64,000 nucleotides of DNA. Origin: Aquilaria yunnanensis (taxonomy: Eukaryota; Streptophyta; Magnoliopsida; Malvales; Thymelaeaceae). The notes beneath the pieces are model-generated. The model saw only the letters and a program-made list of their open reading frames with translations. It ran no database searches and was not told where the DNA came from. The stretch lies in the NCBI GenBank assembly GCA_039654915.1, contig CM077599.1, forward strand, positions 18,478,501 to 18,542,500, in the 5' to 3' direction. The translations under genes and the position numbers were made by a program. Positions 47,556-59,617 of the stretch are shown in pieces. How positions within the stretch are numbered: position 1 is the first letter of the stretch; every line of letters starts with the position of its first letter.

Positions 47556-50140
47556 ATGGCTTGTCTCTCCGTTCTCCACCAGCCAAAACCCTCCCTCTTC
47601 TCTTTCTCCTCTTTGTCCCCGCCACCCCCGCCGCCCCTCCTCCGGTTACTTTGTCCCACCCACGGAACCATTATCTCCCTTCTGCATTCGTCTAATAGAC
47701 TGCTCACTCACTCAGTTTCGTCTTCCAACCCTGCTTCTCTCCCACATCCACCCGCTGCCGCTTCCCGCTCACTCAAAATCGCCATAATAGGCTTTGGAAA
47801 CTATGGACAATTCCTCGCCCGAACAATCGTCGCCCAGGGTCACCAGGTCTTGGCTCATTCCCGCTCCGATCACTCGCATGTCGCTGACAAGCTTGGCGCT
47901 TTGTTCTTCTCGGACCCCGACGACCTATGCGAGCAACATCCTGAAGTGATTCTCCTCTGCACCTCCATTATCTCCACGGAGAAGGTGGTTAAATCCCTCC
48001 CATTGCAGAGGCTGAAGCGTTCGACCTTGTTCGTCGACGTCCTGTCTGTCAAGGAGTTCGCCAAGAAGCTTTTGCTTGATGCTCTGCCTTCCGATTTCGA
48101 CATCATTTGTTCCCATCCCATGTTCGGTCCCCAGAGCGCCAAGAACGGGTGGACTGGCCTGCCGTTTGTGTACGAGAAGGTACGGATTGGCGACAACGAA
48201 TCAAGGGTCTCGCGGTGCCAGGATTTCCTCTCGATTTTCGAGCGCGAAGGGTGTCGGATGGTAGAAATGAGCTGCCAGGAGCACGACAAGTTCGCCGCCG
48301 GGTCGCAGTTCATGACGCATACGGTCGGGAGGGTCCTGGAGATGTTGAAATTAGAGTCGACGCCCATCAATACCAAGGGTTATGAGACCTTGTTGGAATT
48401 GGTGGAGAACACTTTCATGGATAGTTTCGATTTGTACTACGGGTTGTTCTTGTTCAACAATACCGCTTTGGAGATGCTCAAGAGGTTGGATTTGGCTTTT
48501 GATTCTATGAGGAATGAGCTTCTTGAGAGATTGCATGGCGTTGTAACAACACAGTTGCTTGGGGACGCTGAGAGGAGGCAGACTTACCTTAACTGTGAAA
48601 TCTTGGAGCCTACGCTAACTGTTTTGAGGTACAGCAGCGTGATTGTTACTTTGGATGCCATGTGACTTGAATATTTTCCTTTTTGTGGCTTGATTCTGGG
48701 TTACAGGTTTTTATCATTCTATATGGCTTTAGCTTTTTTAGTTCACTGACGGGGAGGGTGATGCACGATGATAATCTCCGTTGAAGTTTACTGGATCTAG
48801 CAAATAAGACTGGATTCAGCATTCATGTTAAGAATTCTAATATTGATGCATATCATTTCCGTGTTGCTGCCAAGTGCAGCATCAAGTTAGCTATAGCTGA
48901 CACCGCATTCTCTGCTAGGATGGGAAGTAAAATTTGACATCTATGGTATTAAATTTGCTTGCAAAATATGTGGGAGTACAGATCATAAATTTTTCAGCAT
49001 CTTTGGCTTGGCTGTTACCAGCTTTTGTCTATATCCTTTGGACTGTTTTCTCATGATGTCCATATGTGTGTTATGGATGAAAGATAACGAAAAACTGAGT
49101 ACAAGGGAACTTTCTGGGATTATTCTTTGGCCAATTTCTGTTCTCATTATAACTTCTACAATATTTGCTTGAATTTCAGAGCTGAATTTACTGCTCAAAC
49201 ATATGAATGCTTGGCACAAGTCTCAAATAGTGTCGATGAAAGTTCAAAGCTGAAGATTGCAATTGTTGGTTTTGGAAAATTTGGTCAGTTCCTTGCAAAA
49301 ACTATTATTAAACAAGGCCACATTGTGTTGGCCTACTCTCGAGCGAACTACTCTGATGTGGCTGACAAGATGGGAGTTTCTTTTTACTCTGATGCTGATG
49401 ACCTCTGTGAAGAGCATCCAGATGTCATCCTTTTATGTACATCTATTATTTCAACAAAAAAGGTTCTCATGTCGCTGCCTCTCCAGAGATTGAAGAGAAG
49501 CACTCTGTTTGTTGATGTTTTATCGGTGAAAGAATTCCCAAGAAATTTGTTTCTTCAATACTTGCCACCAGATTTTGATATCCTTTGCACACATCCCATG
49601 TTTGGGCCAGAAAGTGGGAAAAATGGATGGCATGGCCTTCCTTTTGTTTTTGATAGGGTCAGAGTTGGAAGTGATAAAGGAAGACAATCAAGATGCAGTA
49701 GGTTCCTTGAAATTTTTGCACAAGAAGGGTGCCAAATGGTGGAGATGTCTTGTGCAGAACATGACTGGCATGGTGCAGGCTCACAATTCATCACACACAC
49801 AATTGGAAGAGTTCTTGAGAAGTTAGGCCTTGAGGCAACGCCAATTAATACTAGGGGTTACGAGACTCTATTGAAATTGGTAGAGAATACTGCTGGGGAC
49901 AGCTTTGATCTGTATTATGGCTTGTTCATGTATAACATAAATGCAATGGAACAGCTAGAGAGGTTGGATTTGGCTTTTGAATTATTGAAGAAGCAGCTCT
50001 TTGGTAGATTGCATGGTGTCCTTCGGAAGCAGCTCTTTGGAAATGGAGAAGAGCTAAAGGCACTGAAGGACAAATCTGCTGCAATAGATGGAAATGATGT
50101 TGCAGTTCCATCTTCTTTGGCAAGTCTTAAAAGAGATTGA
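47556..50140 (+). CDS. TYRAAT1: Arogenate dehydrogenase, two fused catalytic domains, plastid-targeted
   Basis: Catalyses NADP+-dependent oxidative decarboxylation of arogenate to tyrosine, the last step of the plastid route. Two exons, 47556-48628 and 49180-50140 (GT-AG, phase fits), encode 677 residues. The first 70 or so are Ser/Pro-rich and low in acidic residues, as in chloroplast transit peptides. Domain 1 begins LKIAIIGFGNYGQFLA (residue 73) and domain 2 LKIAIVGFGKFGQFLA (residue 382); both have the GxGxxG nucleotide-binding loop, a DVLSVKEF block, an HPMFGP motif with the catalytic His, and an EHD/GSQF(M/I)TH block. The Asp in EHD is the residue linked in plants to arogenate rather than prephenate use. 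Two-domain architecture is known for Arabidopsis TyrAAT1. Without splicing at 48628 the first exon would run 12 codons further and stop at 48665, giving a one-domain protein. The start was chosen because it is the first ATG in frame before the transit-like sequence. Confidence 0.95.
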
Positions 50141-51922
50141 ATTAGTTCTTTGACATGTTGGTATGTTGCTCTTTCCTCCTTTTCCTACCTACTCTATTCT
50201 TTAAGATCAGAATCTTGAGAAAATTGTTCTTCAATGACACCACGATTTGGCAACAGACCTAAAATCTGCTATTTCTATAGAGTTATATGAGCTGACTAGT
50301 TTTCTGATTTGTCTAGTGTTGCTATTCGTTGACAGCTTTGCTTTCCCAACTACTCCTGTGAATAGAAATAATTGCTATTGTTGGAATATAATAGATCAGT
50401 ACATGGGTTAATATGTAAATTTGCTTGACGATTATGTTATAACATCTTTAGGTCCGATCTACTTGTCATAAATTGGTTTGAATTTCTTGCAACAGTTGTT
50501 TAAATCAAGGTGTTGGCCTGTTACTATCTTTATGGTAGCGCTTATTAGATGTCTAGTTGTGTACGAGGGCACTGGTAACATAGCACTAAATACATGTTAT
50601 ATTATCTCCTGCGATTACCCTAATTATTGTTACTATGGTGCATTGGAACATTATGGTCATATGAATACTGATTTCCTTCCTTTCTAATGTCATGAAGGAT
50701 TCCTTTGAAGTTTAAACAAACGCAAATACTAGTGGGGTTGTGCCAAAACCTGCATGTTTTCAGCTGCACAGCTGCTTATAAGCCATGCATGTGGAGCCGA
50801 TGAAGTCTAATATTATCTTTCAGAAACTTGGTTCAGATGGCTGCTGTAGTGCGATGAAGTCATGCTTACTTGACCAAAAGGAATTTGGAAGGAATTGCAA
50901 TTGAATGCAATATTGTCAAGTAAACAAATCCTTAATTCATGTTGTGTAATTTTAGTAGTGTAGCTGTCCTTTTTGTAATACTCATTTGCCTCTCATCCCA
51001 AAATGGCATGCATCGTGTCCCACTCAACTCATGTAGTTATTGATTCCCTTCAATTCCTTTGCCCATTACTTACGCTATCATTTGGTGGTTTACATAGCAT
51101 GAGTAGAGGTGAAAATACACATGCCATATATGTGTACATATCTTTTATCTTAGGGCACACAACCTAGTAGAGTGTCATTCTCTTGGGATGGAAAGGGCAG
51201 TGAAATATTTGTTCTCTGTATAAGCGAGCAATTGCTGCATTACCTGTTTCGATGTTGTGGAATTCATTTATAATTAAATGAGGAGTTCGTTTGGTTGATT
51301 GAACTTCTGGAATCTATTTGCTCTTGCATTTACTCTTCCTGGGTCTGGCGGTAATTTTCGGACAAACTTTATGCTTTGCGATGAGAAGAGCTGAATAAGG
51401 GAAATATGAGCTCATTAGTAGAGCTCAGTTAAATCAAATTGAAGGTGGCTTCGTAAAAGTTTCCCTTTGACAACGTAGTTTCTTGTAGACAAGATGCCAA
51501 CCAAGATTTGTATAACTTGCACCTTTGAACAGCCAGACAAATTGCTTGAAAGGATATATCCTGTAACTGAGCTAGCAATCTGTGCAAGTTTATGAGGCCC
51601 AAAAGCTTACCAAATGCATACGATCAACAGAATAGCTCAGTTATCACCTAAGCAGTAGTTTTCTATATTGAAAGATGCAACAAAAAGAAAGAGGTAGAGA
51701 TCTTTTGTTCCCAACATTCATAGTCATGTTACTTGGAATTTTGTTGTTAAAGGACTACAACTACAACTGCAACTGTTATCTTTTCCTTATTATGTGCTGA
51801 AGCCACCCATTCTGCTGACGGTGATGAAAAGGAACGAATCCACTGGTGAAGCGAGGCAGTTTTTTCTAGTGTTCTATTTCATGATTGAAATGCCAGCCAT
51901 AAAGACAACTATCAGGGGGAAG
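50141..51922. other. Spacer between convergent genes
   Basis: Contains the 3' ends of the arogenate dehydrogenase gene (+) and of the dioxygenase gene (-). AT-rich, no recognised element or gene. A 69-codon frame at 50478-50687 has no motif. Confidence 0.5.
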
Positions 51923-53644
51923 TCAAATTAGTGCAGCTTCTATAGGTCTCTTGCCCTTCTGGTAATATTGGAAATAGAGACTGACAAAATCTTTCACTGC
52001 CTTGTACAATCTAGGTCTTTCCTCATTGATAAGATCTTCGACAGGTCCAATTTCTTGATCTGGGTTAGGAAGGCAGAAGACTGCCAGAGACACTCTCTCC
52101 CTTTCTGCATTCGTCAGCACTCTGTGTACCGGGCTCTTGAATATCCCGTTACTCATTATCTGCACAAAGCCAGTACTGGTGCAAGTGACCATCTTTCAAG
52201 ATACTCAACTCCTTTATGAATATTGTAGCAAGCAAGAGACTAGGTGCTAACAACTAAGGTGTATTGATCACAATTAAAAGGAACCGACCAACTTATCAGC
52301 CTACATATGGTTGATTGGTCGATTTCTAATTGGAGCTGCTGGCCTTGCAGCCATCTTCTGGGTTGTTATGCATGTCTCGACCAGTCAAAAAAGAACAAGA
52401 CATTTTGCAATGGAAAGAAAAAGAAGGAATGGTCTTGGTCATTACCTCAATTTGATCACCTACATTGACAAGAAGAGCATCTGCAATGACTGGAGCTCTA
52501 ACCCACTGATCATCTGTCAGGAGCTGAAGGCCTTCCACCTCTTTGTCTTGCAGCAGAATGGTGATTAGTGATCCATCAGCATGCGCCTTGGTGCCAAGCA
52601 CTAGATCAGGCCTTGGACATGGAGGGTAATAGTTGAATCTTGCAGTCACAATCGGGTCATCTATGTACTGCCGCAAGAAGCAGTTCTCCTCCAAATGCAG
52701 GGACCTTGCCATGGCCTTGAGGAGCAGGTCAGTGATCAGTTGTAGCTTCTCAGCATATTCATTCAAAGTTTCTCTGCAGGGCAAATAAAAAAAAGTGTTT
52801 GTTTCCATTGCTCAGACGTTCCTTCTTTACCTACAATTTCCATTTCAGTTTGTATTTATAGCTTCGCTTTCAGTCGTTTCGTTCAAAGCAGTTAAAGTGT
52901 GCAAGTTATTAGATTCCCAGGAACGTATACAAAGGCCCCATTCAAAAGAAACTCGAGTTAAAACTATAGTTGCATAACAGTAGAAGATGACCTGAAAGCA
53001 TGAGGATTTTCAGGCCAAAATTTGAGCTTTCGCTGATGCAGAGGAGCAAGTGTGATATACAATCTATCAGTCCAGTCAAGTATTTGGTTTTCCGAGAGAA
53101 TCATATCACTGCCATAACCTTCAATGCTTCCAACATCTCTCCAATATTCTTTCTTTTCAGCCATTGGAAGAGCAAAGAATTGCTTTCCAACAGCTCGCAC
53201 TTGGTTTAGAAATTCGGCAGTCATACCATGATTTACAGCCTGAAAGTGTTCAATTTTACCATGAGCCATATCAAATTCATGGAATGGACATACATAAGAA
53301 CACGAAGCTGAAAGAGTAGGAGATGAACGCGCACTAATAAACAAAACGAGATAGCTTCAATCCAGAAAGGCCCAGAAAGAGTAGGAGACCTGAAAGCAGC
53401 CACAGAAAGCGAGAGCTGATCTAAGCCTGTCAAGTTCATGTGCAGAAGTGGAAAGGAGAGCGAGATCGATGACCGGAATCTGCAGCAAGGGGAAGGAAGA
53501 ATGGGAAGGTAAGCCGTTGATTTGCTTGATTCTGTATCTTTCAGGCACTCCTTCACCCTTCATCACCACTTCTTGTACGGTTATGGTTTGTGGGTTTTCC
53601 TGGGTAGCAGAGCCAGAGGGGGGTGCTTGGTCAGCTTCTGCCAT
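51923..53644 (-). CDS. 2-oxoglutarate/Fe(II)-dependent dioxygenase, copy A
   Basis: Member of the plant 2OG-dioxygenase superfamily (DOXC type), which hydroxylates, demethylates or desaturates small molecules, usually in specialised or hormone metabolism. Four exons on the minus strand: 53644-53390, 53239-52992, 52773-52446, 52159-51923 (stop TGA), 355 residues. The N-terminal domain has IPVIDLALLS (about residue 60). The catalytic core has NYYPPCPRP, then the Fe ligands H232 and D234 (KAHADGS) and H289 (SPVHRVLTN), and the 2OG-binding R299-x-S301. The start is the first ATG in frame; upstream the frame is open only through a GTG. Exons 2 and 3 have exactly the same lengths (248 and 328) as in copy B at 57613-59488, so the two are tandem duplicates. 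The substrate cannot be told from sequence; SRG1/codeine-demethylase-like relatives are the likely family. Confidence 0.92.
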
Positions 53645-54041
53645 TTTTCTCGCCCAGCAACGGGCCGCCCTCACTCGTTCCAACAGGCGGTGGGACTGGA
53701 GAGTGTTGCCAGACCGGGAAAAGGCCGTCACGGCCGTAATATAGAGGAAATATATTTGAATTTTGTTTTCATTGTCAAATGATCTTTTATTTTTCAGGAA
53801 AAAGGAAAAGATATCGAGTGTGAGAAGAGTTTGATTTGTATCCTTTAAAGAAATTTTTTATATGTATTTTAGCTTTTTTTTGTTTTATTTTTTCAAATTG
53901 AGATCAATTTTTTCTATCTGCCTCAAAAACATTTCGAGAATTTTTTCTATAAAAAATCATTTTATAGAAAATTGGAAATGTATTTTCTATTTCTTCTGGA
54001 GCGTTGGGTTTCAAATGGTGTAAAACGTTGAAACAAAAACA

Positions 54042-54043
<2 letters not shown>

Positions 54044-54075
<32 letters not shown>

Positions 54076-54088
54076 AGAGAGAGAGAGT
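54044..54088. repeat. (TA)n(GA)n compound microsatellite
   Basis: A run of TA dinucleotides passes directly into GA dinucleotides. It is within the 0.8-kb spacer (53645-54426) upstream of dioxygenase copy A, which otherwise shows only AT-rich DNA and a few repeat phrases (54180-54400, AACCACTAATGTTTT type). Confidence 0.9.
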
Positions 54089-54426
54089 AGCCACCTGTTG
54101 GATTGGATCAAAAGAAGTGTGAGAGGTTGAATCATAGCCCCGTGTCCCCTTTTAGCGACAAAATCACAATTTTGCCACCCACATTACGTGACAGTTACGA
54201 AAACCCTGAAAAACCACTAATGTTTTACATCTTGTTTAATTGTACCACTTAGGTTTTATTTTTTCCAGTTAAACCATTCACATTACTTACTTGGTCGAAG
54301 ACCAATGAAGTTAATAAATTAGGTTCAATTCGACCACTTGCAGTTGAACTTTAAGGCTGAAATGTCATTTAAAAACCTTTAGGGAGTTAATTGGAAAAAT
54401 TGTTGGGAGTGAATCATTATTTAATA

Positions 54427-55342
54427 GCCTAAATGCGTGATTGGTATCTCAACTTTGCAAACTCACATGAGTTAATCCTTGAACATTGACTCATAACAAC
54501 TTAGTTCTCCAACTTTAATAAATTATTCAACTTAGTCCCTCAACTTTGGAACATATAGTGAGTTAGTCCTATTAGGGATGAAAAGAGAGATGTCGTTAGG
54601 TCTTTTACTAGAATTTTCATCTTCTTCAACACAACGAAGGTTGGGAAGGGCAGTTGTCATGGGAAGACAAAAAATCTTAATGATGACAGTGACAGAGGCA
54701 AATCTCGATGACAAAGATGAGAGAGGCATTCATTGGGCAGGTGACGGCGAATGATGAAAGCAGATGAAAAGATGGAATCTCAGGGCAGTGAAGGCAGGGC
54801 AAAAGTGAGTAGAGAGTGAGAGACAGGGATCGGCCATTGGGAGAGAGGTCTTCAATTCAGAAGCCAAAGGTGTGGAGGGGGGCATCGAGGACGGCGGATT
54901 GTGGTGGATTTGGGCTCAATGGATGCATTAAGGATAATAGTGGTTTTGGGTTGATCTAGGAATGATGAACTTGACCTGAAACTGCCAACATACTCCATGG
55001 AAGTGAGGCTGATGGGAGGTGAGGTTGGTGGGAAGCGAGACAATGTTGAGGGAAGCAATGCCTATGGAAGAATGAGTGACAAGGTTGATGAGAGAATTGG
55101 TAAGGTGAAGAAAAAGGTTCACAATAGAAGGAAGCCCATTGGTACTGAGAGGTGAGGCCAGCGGCATTAGGGAAAAAAGGCTGACGGTGAAGGTAGAAAG
55201 AAACAACGTTTTGCCTTCCGTATAATGAAGGCCTAACTCGCCTAATTTTTCAAAGTTTAGGGACTAAGTCACACTGAGTCAAAGTTAAAAGGCTAACTCA
55301 TTTGAGTCAGCAAAGTTGAGGGACGAAATGTGTATTTTGGCC
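54427..55342. mobile_element. Mutator-like element with long TIRs, 9-bp TSD
   Basis: Left GCCTAAATGCGTGATTGG; right read inward GGCCAAAATACACATTTCG; both continue with CTCAACTTTG and ATGAGTTA, over about 100 bp. The flanks TATTTAATA (54418-54426) and CATTTAATA (55343-55351) match at 8 of 9. The arms are related to those of the 37620-39019 element. The interior (54570-55200) is mixed in composition with a 92-codon minus frame, no transposase, no recognised cargo. Confidence 0.8.
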
Positions 55343-55351
55343 CATTTAATA

Positions 55352-55614
55352 TGTCGCTTCCTTCATTAGCGTCTCCTAACAAGACAAACGCGTATAACTA
55401 ATTTACCCCCCATATAGTTTTAAAATGATAGTTCAGTCCTCATATTTAATGGAAATGGTCTACTTGGATCTAATGTTTTAATTTCAGTGGTTGAAATGGA
55501 CCAAGTCAGTAACATCAGTGGTTTGATTAGTCAAAATAAAACTTGAGTGCCATAATTGAGCCAAAATAAAACATTAGTGGTTTTTAGGGTTTTCTTCCAA
55601 TTTAGAATGATATG
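55352..55614. other. Spacer between two Mutator-like elements
   Basis: Phrases AACCACTGATG, AGTGGTTTTTAGGGTTTTC and GGTCTACTTGGATC recall the stretch 54180-54400 in inverted orientation (there ACCCTGAAAAACCACTAATG). The 54427 element may therefore be nested in an older inverted-repeat element spanning about 54180-55600. No gene. Confidence 0.4.
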
Positions 55615-55623
55615 TATTAAGAT

Positions 55624-56691
55624 GGAAAAATTGCCAAGAATCTCCCTCCTCGAAAATTAACATGGTGAAAAAAAAAAGCGAAAATGTCTAACTACACCAT
55701 CATAGCCTTGTTCCTTCGAAAATTTATCCTCCAACTTATACATCTAACAAGCCACTCCCCTTTCTCTCATCACTTCTTTACTTGGTCGAATCCCAGCTGC
55801 CACCAGGGGTTGGCCTGATGCCGTCGCTTTCGGCCATCATCGTTGCTGATGCCACCGGAGTTTTCCAATTTGTTTTCAACCCTCCAACCCCGATTTCTTT
55901 GTAACGCCGATTTGACCTAAACCAGAAATCAAGTGAAGTTCACGCTGATTCGACGAGGATGGTGACTAGGTTGTTTACGGTGAAATAAAAAACTACCATC
56001 GGTGGTCTGGCAAAAATTGCCTTATTTTACCATCACCTCCACGTCGATTCGCCTCCACTACCGCACAATTTGACTCCGTGGCGCCTCTTTTGCCCTCTTT
56101 TCTCCTTCTCGGTGCTTCTCCAACCACTCGGCCTCCCCCGCAACCTCTGCCATGATCTCCTCCAACCATCTTGCTTTTCCTTTGCTCTCCTGATTCTCAC
56201 GGTGATGGCGTTTGAGCACCCTGCCGGTGGACACCACCATCGGCGGAGTGGAGAAGGAGATCGGAGTGGAAGGGGGTGAGAAAGAAGGCGAGGCCATCAC
56301 CTAAGGTGAAAGGGTGGACAGGTTCCAAGGTGTATATGAAGAGAATTTGGGTCTGAGGGAGAGGAGGGAGGGGGGAGAAAGGGGAAGGGCAATAGGGATG
56401 AAGGAGAAGGACTGCTGGGAGGAGGAAGGGGAAAGAGAAGATGGTTCTTGAGGTTTTTAGGGAATGATATTGATAATCAAATCAAGTGGAAGAGTGCAAT
56501 TAAAATCATTAGAAATTAGGGGCAAAGTTTCAAAGAAAGAAAGTAAAAAGGGCAAAGTTGAACGTTTTCTTTTTTATTTAGTAATGGCCATTAACAGAGT
56601 TAAATGTGGAGAGGGGTAAGTGTACGTTTTTAAAAAATTGAGAACATAAGTGTAGATTTGACCAAACTAGGAGATTTTTGGTAATTTTCCC
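55624..56691. mobile_element. Mutator-like element with GC-rich interior
   Basis: Left GGAAAAATTGCCAAGAATCT; right read inward GGGAAAATTACCAAAAATCT. The flanks TATTAAGAT (55615-55623) and TATAAAGAT (56692-56700) match at 8 of 9. The interior 55790-56450 is GC-rich, open in several frames (for example 56300-56058 on -) and coding-like, suggesting captured host sequence, but I cannot identify the source. Confidence 0.65.
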
Positions 56692-56700
56692 TATAAAGAT

Positions 56701-57612
56701 TTGGGGTTCTTATGAAACAAACGATATGGTTGGGACAGATTTGCAACCAGTCTAAAAGGTTTGAAACTTGGCCTAACTTTCAAAACAGAACCATTCACCA
56801 AACCGTGAAGGCTTCCTATTCGCAAATCATTCTTCATTCCAGTCTCACCAGAAACTTGGATATGGTTACTTCCTTTGGTTTGTCCTTAATTGGCTTGTTG
56901 ATGGAGTAGGGAATAACATATTGGAAACAAAAGCAAGTCAGCTCTTCATCCTTGAACGTTCTCTCTGTTTTTATCTTACTTTAGTTATGACTGATGCTAT
57001 TGAATCCTCCTAGTCCTACCCAATTTGTTTTAACCGGCTCAATGGTTTTCAACTTGGGTTAAAACAGTTTTAACTCTTAACAACTTTTGATCCGATACCT
57101 ATACAACATAGCCTTAGAATCAAACAGTTCACGGCCCAAACCCAAAGATCAGGCAGCCACGTCGGGTCCCGTTGTGACAACCATACCAGCCGCTCTGATT
57201 TGTGCGAGTAGGCTGTGAGCTAGCGGAAGAAGCCAGAAATAGCTGCAAGAGTGAACGGTAGTCCATATATTACAAACTTAGCTGTAATAAGTGAAAATTT
57301 ACATTTTAAAGACCAGCTGATGGAGTCTATTACATTTAAAAATCTCGCATAATAAATAGGAATAATTTAAAAATTGTAATGTTTTAAAACTACAAAGATT
57401 TTATATCGTATGCATATAAAAATAAATATACTTGTATATCATTTAGTCATGATCAATCAAATCAATCATGAGTAAGAAACATGATACATTACAACAATAT
57501 TGGCAATCATTTCTACATTATTACAGATGCAAATAGATTTCCAAATCAAGCAATAGATGCCTGAACCATTACTATCTTCTTCGCAAGGATTCTCTAGAAT
57601 CACTTGCCACGG
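56701..57612. other. Spacer downstream of dioxygenase copy B
   Basis: No gene recognised. The last 150 bases probably hold the 3' UTR of copy B. A 65-codon frame at 56712-56909 (+) shows no motif. Confidence 0.5.
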
Positions 57613-59488
57613 TCACACATTTGGAGCATCGACCTTCACCTCCTCCAGTGGTACTTTGCCTTTCTGAAAACATTCATAGTTGAAAGCAGCATAGTTCTGG
57701 ACATTTTTATATAACCTTGGTCGTTCCTGGCTGATCAGGTCTTCAACAGGTCCAATTTCCTTGTCTGGCTCAGGCTCATTAAACATGGCAACAGATATCC
57801 TCAGCTTCTCCGAGTTCGTCACCACCCGGTGGACCGGGCTCTTGAATATTGCATTGGTCATTATCTGTAATCACCGCATACATGACATGCATCACCATGC
57901 TTTGCCCTTGGCAGGTCAACACGAGGGAGGGAGAAATCACAAGCATGCTCACTGACTCTTAGAACAGCTTAAGAACACAGTTTGTTTTCGAGCGTCAATC
58001 CAGTGCCCAAGCATAAAGCCAGAGAAAACACTACATAAACCATAGCTCTAGCCATTACTAGTTGATCCTGTTAAATCACTAAACTTTCCTTACTGTTTTG
58101 CGGCAAAAGAGCATCCTTTAACCCAGTGAATTCGTTCAGTGCCATGCAACCTTTACCTTTCCGAACAGAAACAGAATTTAATGTTGGCGAAGGGACAACC
58201 TTCAGCACATTATCAAGCAGTGGACCGGAAGAGAGACACTTTTGCTTACTTGTTAGACAAAGCTGGAGGGCTAAGAGTTATCATCCAGACACTAATCAAT
58301 AATGCGTTAAAGAGTTGTTTAAGCAAAAAAAGTTTCCCAGCTAATAGATTATATATTCAATAGAGATGTTCACCTGCATTTGATCTCCAAGATTGATAAC
58401 AAGAGCATGAGGAATGACTGGAACTGTGATCCAGATAACATCCTTGAGAATTTGGAGGCCGTCAATGCTTTCGTCCTGCAACAGAACCGTCACACCAGAT
58501 CTATCGGAATGAGGTTTAACCCCCAAAACCTTGTCTGGATGCGAACAAGGTGGGTAGAAGTTAAACCTAACTTGCATAACCGGATCAGCCCCAAACTGTT
58601 TTGAGAAGCTACTCTCTTCAAGATTGAGAGATTTTGCCATTGCCTTAAACAGAACATCCATCACATGCTTCAGCTTCGAGGAATATTCATGCAGCGTATC
58701 CCTGAAATAAATGCATAAAATCCTCCTCATACAATCGCCACAGATGTCAAAAACCATCTACCACTAATTTATACTGTTGATACAGAAATGATGGTCAAGA
58801 AAAGGGTTGATCCAGCAGAAAGCAAGTATATACTCGAAATTATCTGGTTTTGAGGGCCACAGATTACGCCTTCTTTGATGTTCCGGGAAGACCCTGAGAA
58901 AGAGTCGACTTGACCAATCAAGGACTTGTTTTTCTGAAACAATCAAGTCATGGCCATAACCTTCAACCTCATTCACTGCTCTGGCGCACCTATTCTTCTC
59001 TTCCAGCGGAAGAGCAAAGAATTGATTAGCTATTTCACGGACTCGATCCAGAAACGAACTGGGTATTCCATGCCCAACAGCCTGAGACCAAAGAAAAGCC
59101 AGTAAAATCTCAAGCTCAAATGATCATAGTGTGATCATCATACTATAAAAAATTACTGGAGAAAAATGTTAAAAGTTCACAATGCACGATCAACTAAACG
59201 GTAGCCCAATCGGCGTTCAGGTCTTTGAAACCTGTCATGTAAGCATAGAATCGGAACCTGGAAGCAGCCGACGGAGTGGAGAGCCGATTTGAGTTTTAGG
59301 AGTTCGTCTTCCGAGGAGGGAAGGAGACCCATGTCGATGACAGGAATCAAGCCTGATGAAGGGGAAGAAGTGGTGACCGTGCTCTCCTTGACGAGAAAAG
59401 GTGGCGGCGGCTTGTCGGCGTCGGCGGACATTTCCTGGACGCTCTTCCGCAATGGAACGCCCTCGCGAGGAACAGCCACATCGGCCAT
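57613..59488 (-). CDS. 2-oxoglutarate/Fe(II)-dependent dioxygenase, copy B
   Basis: Second member of the tandem pair. Four exons on the minus strand: 59488-59258, 59081-58834, 58701-58374, 57864-57613, 352 residues. Exons 2 and 3 are 248 and 328 nt, as in copy A, with identical intron phases. Core motifs: LIPVIDMGLLPSSEDEL (N-domain), NFYPPCSHPDKVLG, Fe ligands H224 and D226 (KPHSDRSG) and H281 (SPVHRVVTN), 2OG-binding R291-x-S293 (RISVAMF). All residues for activity are present. It differs clearly from copy A (for example HSDR instead of HADG in the metal loop), so the duplication is not recent and the substrates may differ. The start is the first ATG in frame. About 4 kb with two Mutator-like elements separates the copies. 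Confidence 0.92.
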
Positions 59489-59617
59489 CGCTATTCCTGC
59501 GTTTGCAACTCGAGAACTTGGCACCAACGTCGTGATTCCTGACAGCTGAATCGAGCAGTGTATTTAAAAAAAAAAATGCATCGCATGGGAAAACCCGGTA
59601 AAAGTACAAAATTTTCT

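Noticed and set aside
47870..48376. 168-codon minus frame opposite arogenate dehydrogenase exon 1
   Set aside because: It is a shadow of the GC-rich coding exon on the other strand.
48629..48665. Arogenate dehydrogenase exon 1 as a separate complete gene ending at 48665
   Set aside because: A good donor at 48628/48629 and an acceptor at 49179 join the two domains in phase, as in the known two-domain enzyme. The short form is kept only as a possible isoform.
53645..53731. Upstream extension of dioxygenase copy A
   Set aside because: The frame is open but begins with GTG and lacks an ATG before 53644. The family N-terminus fits the ATG at 53644.
54928..55206. 92-codon minus frame in the Mutator-like element
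   Set aside because: No motif and no splice support. It is kept only as possible cargo of the element.
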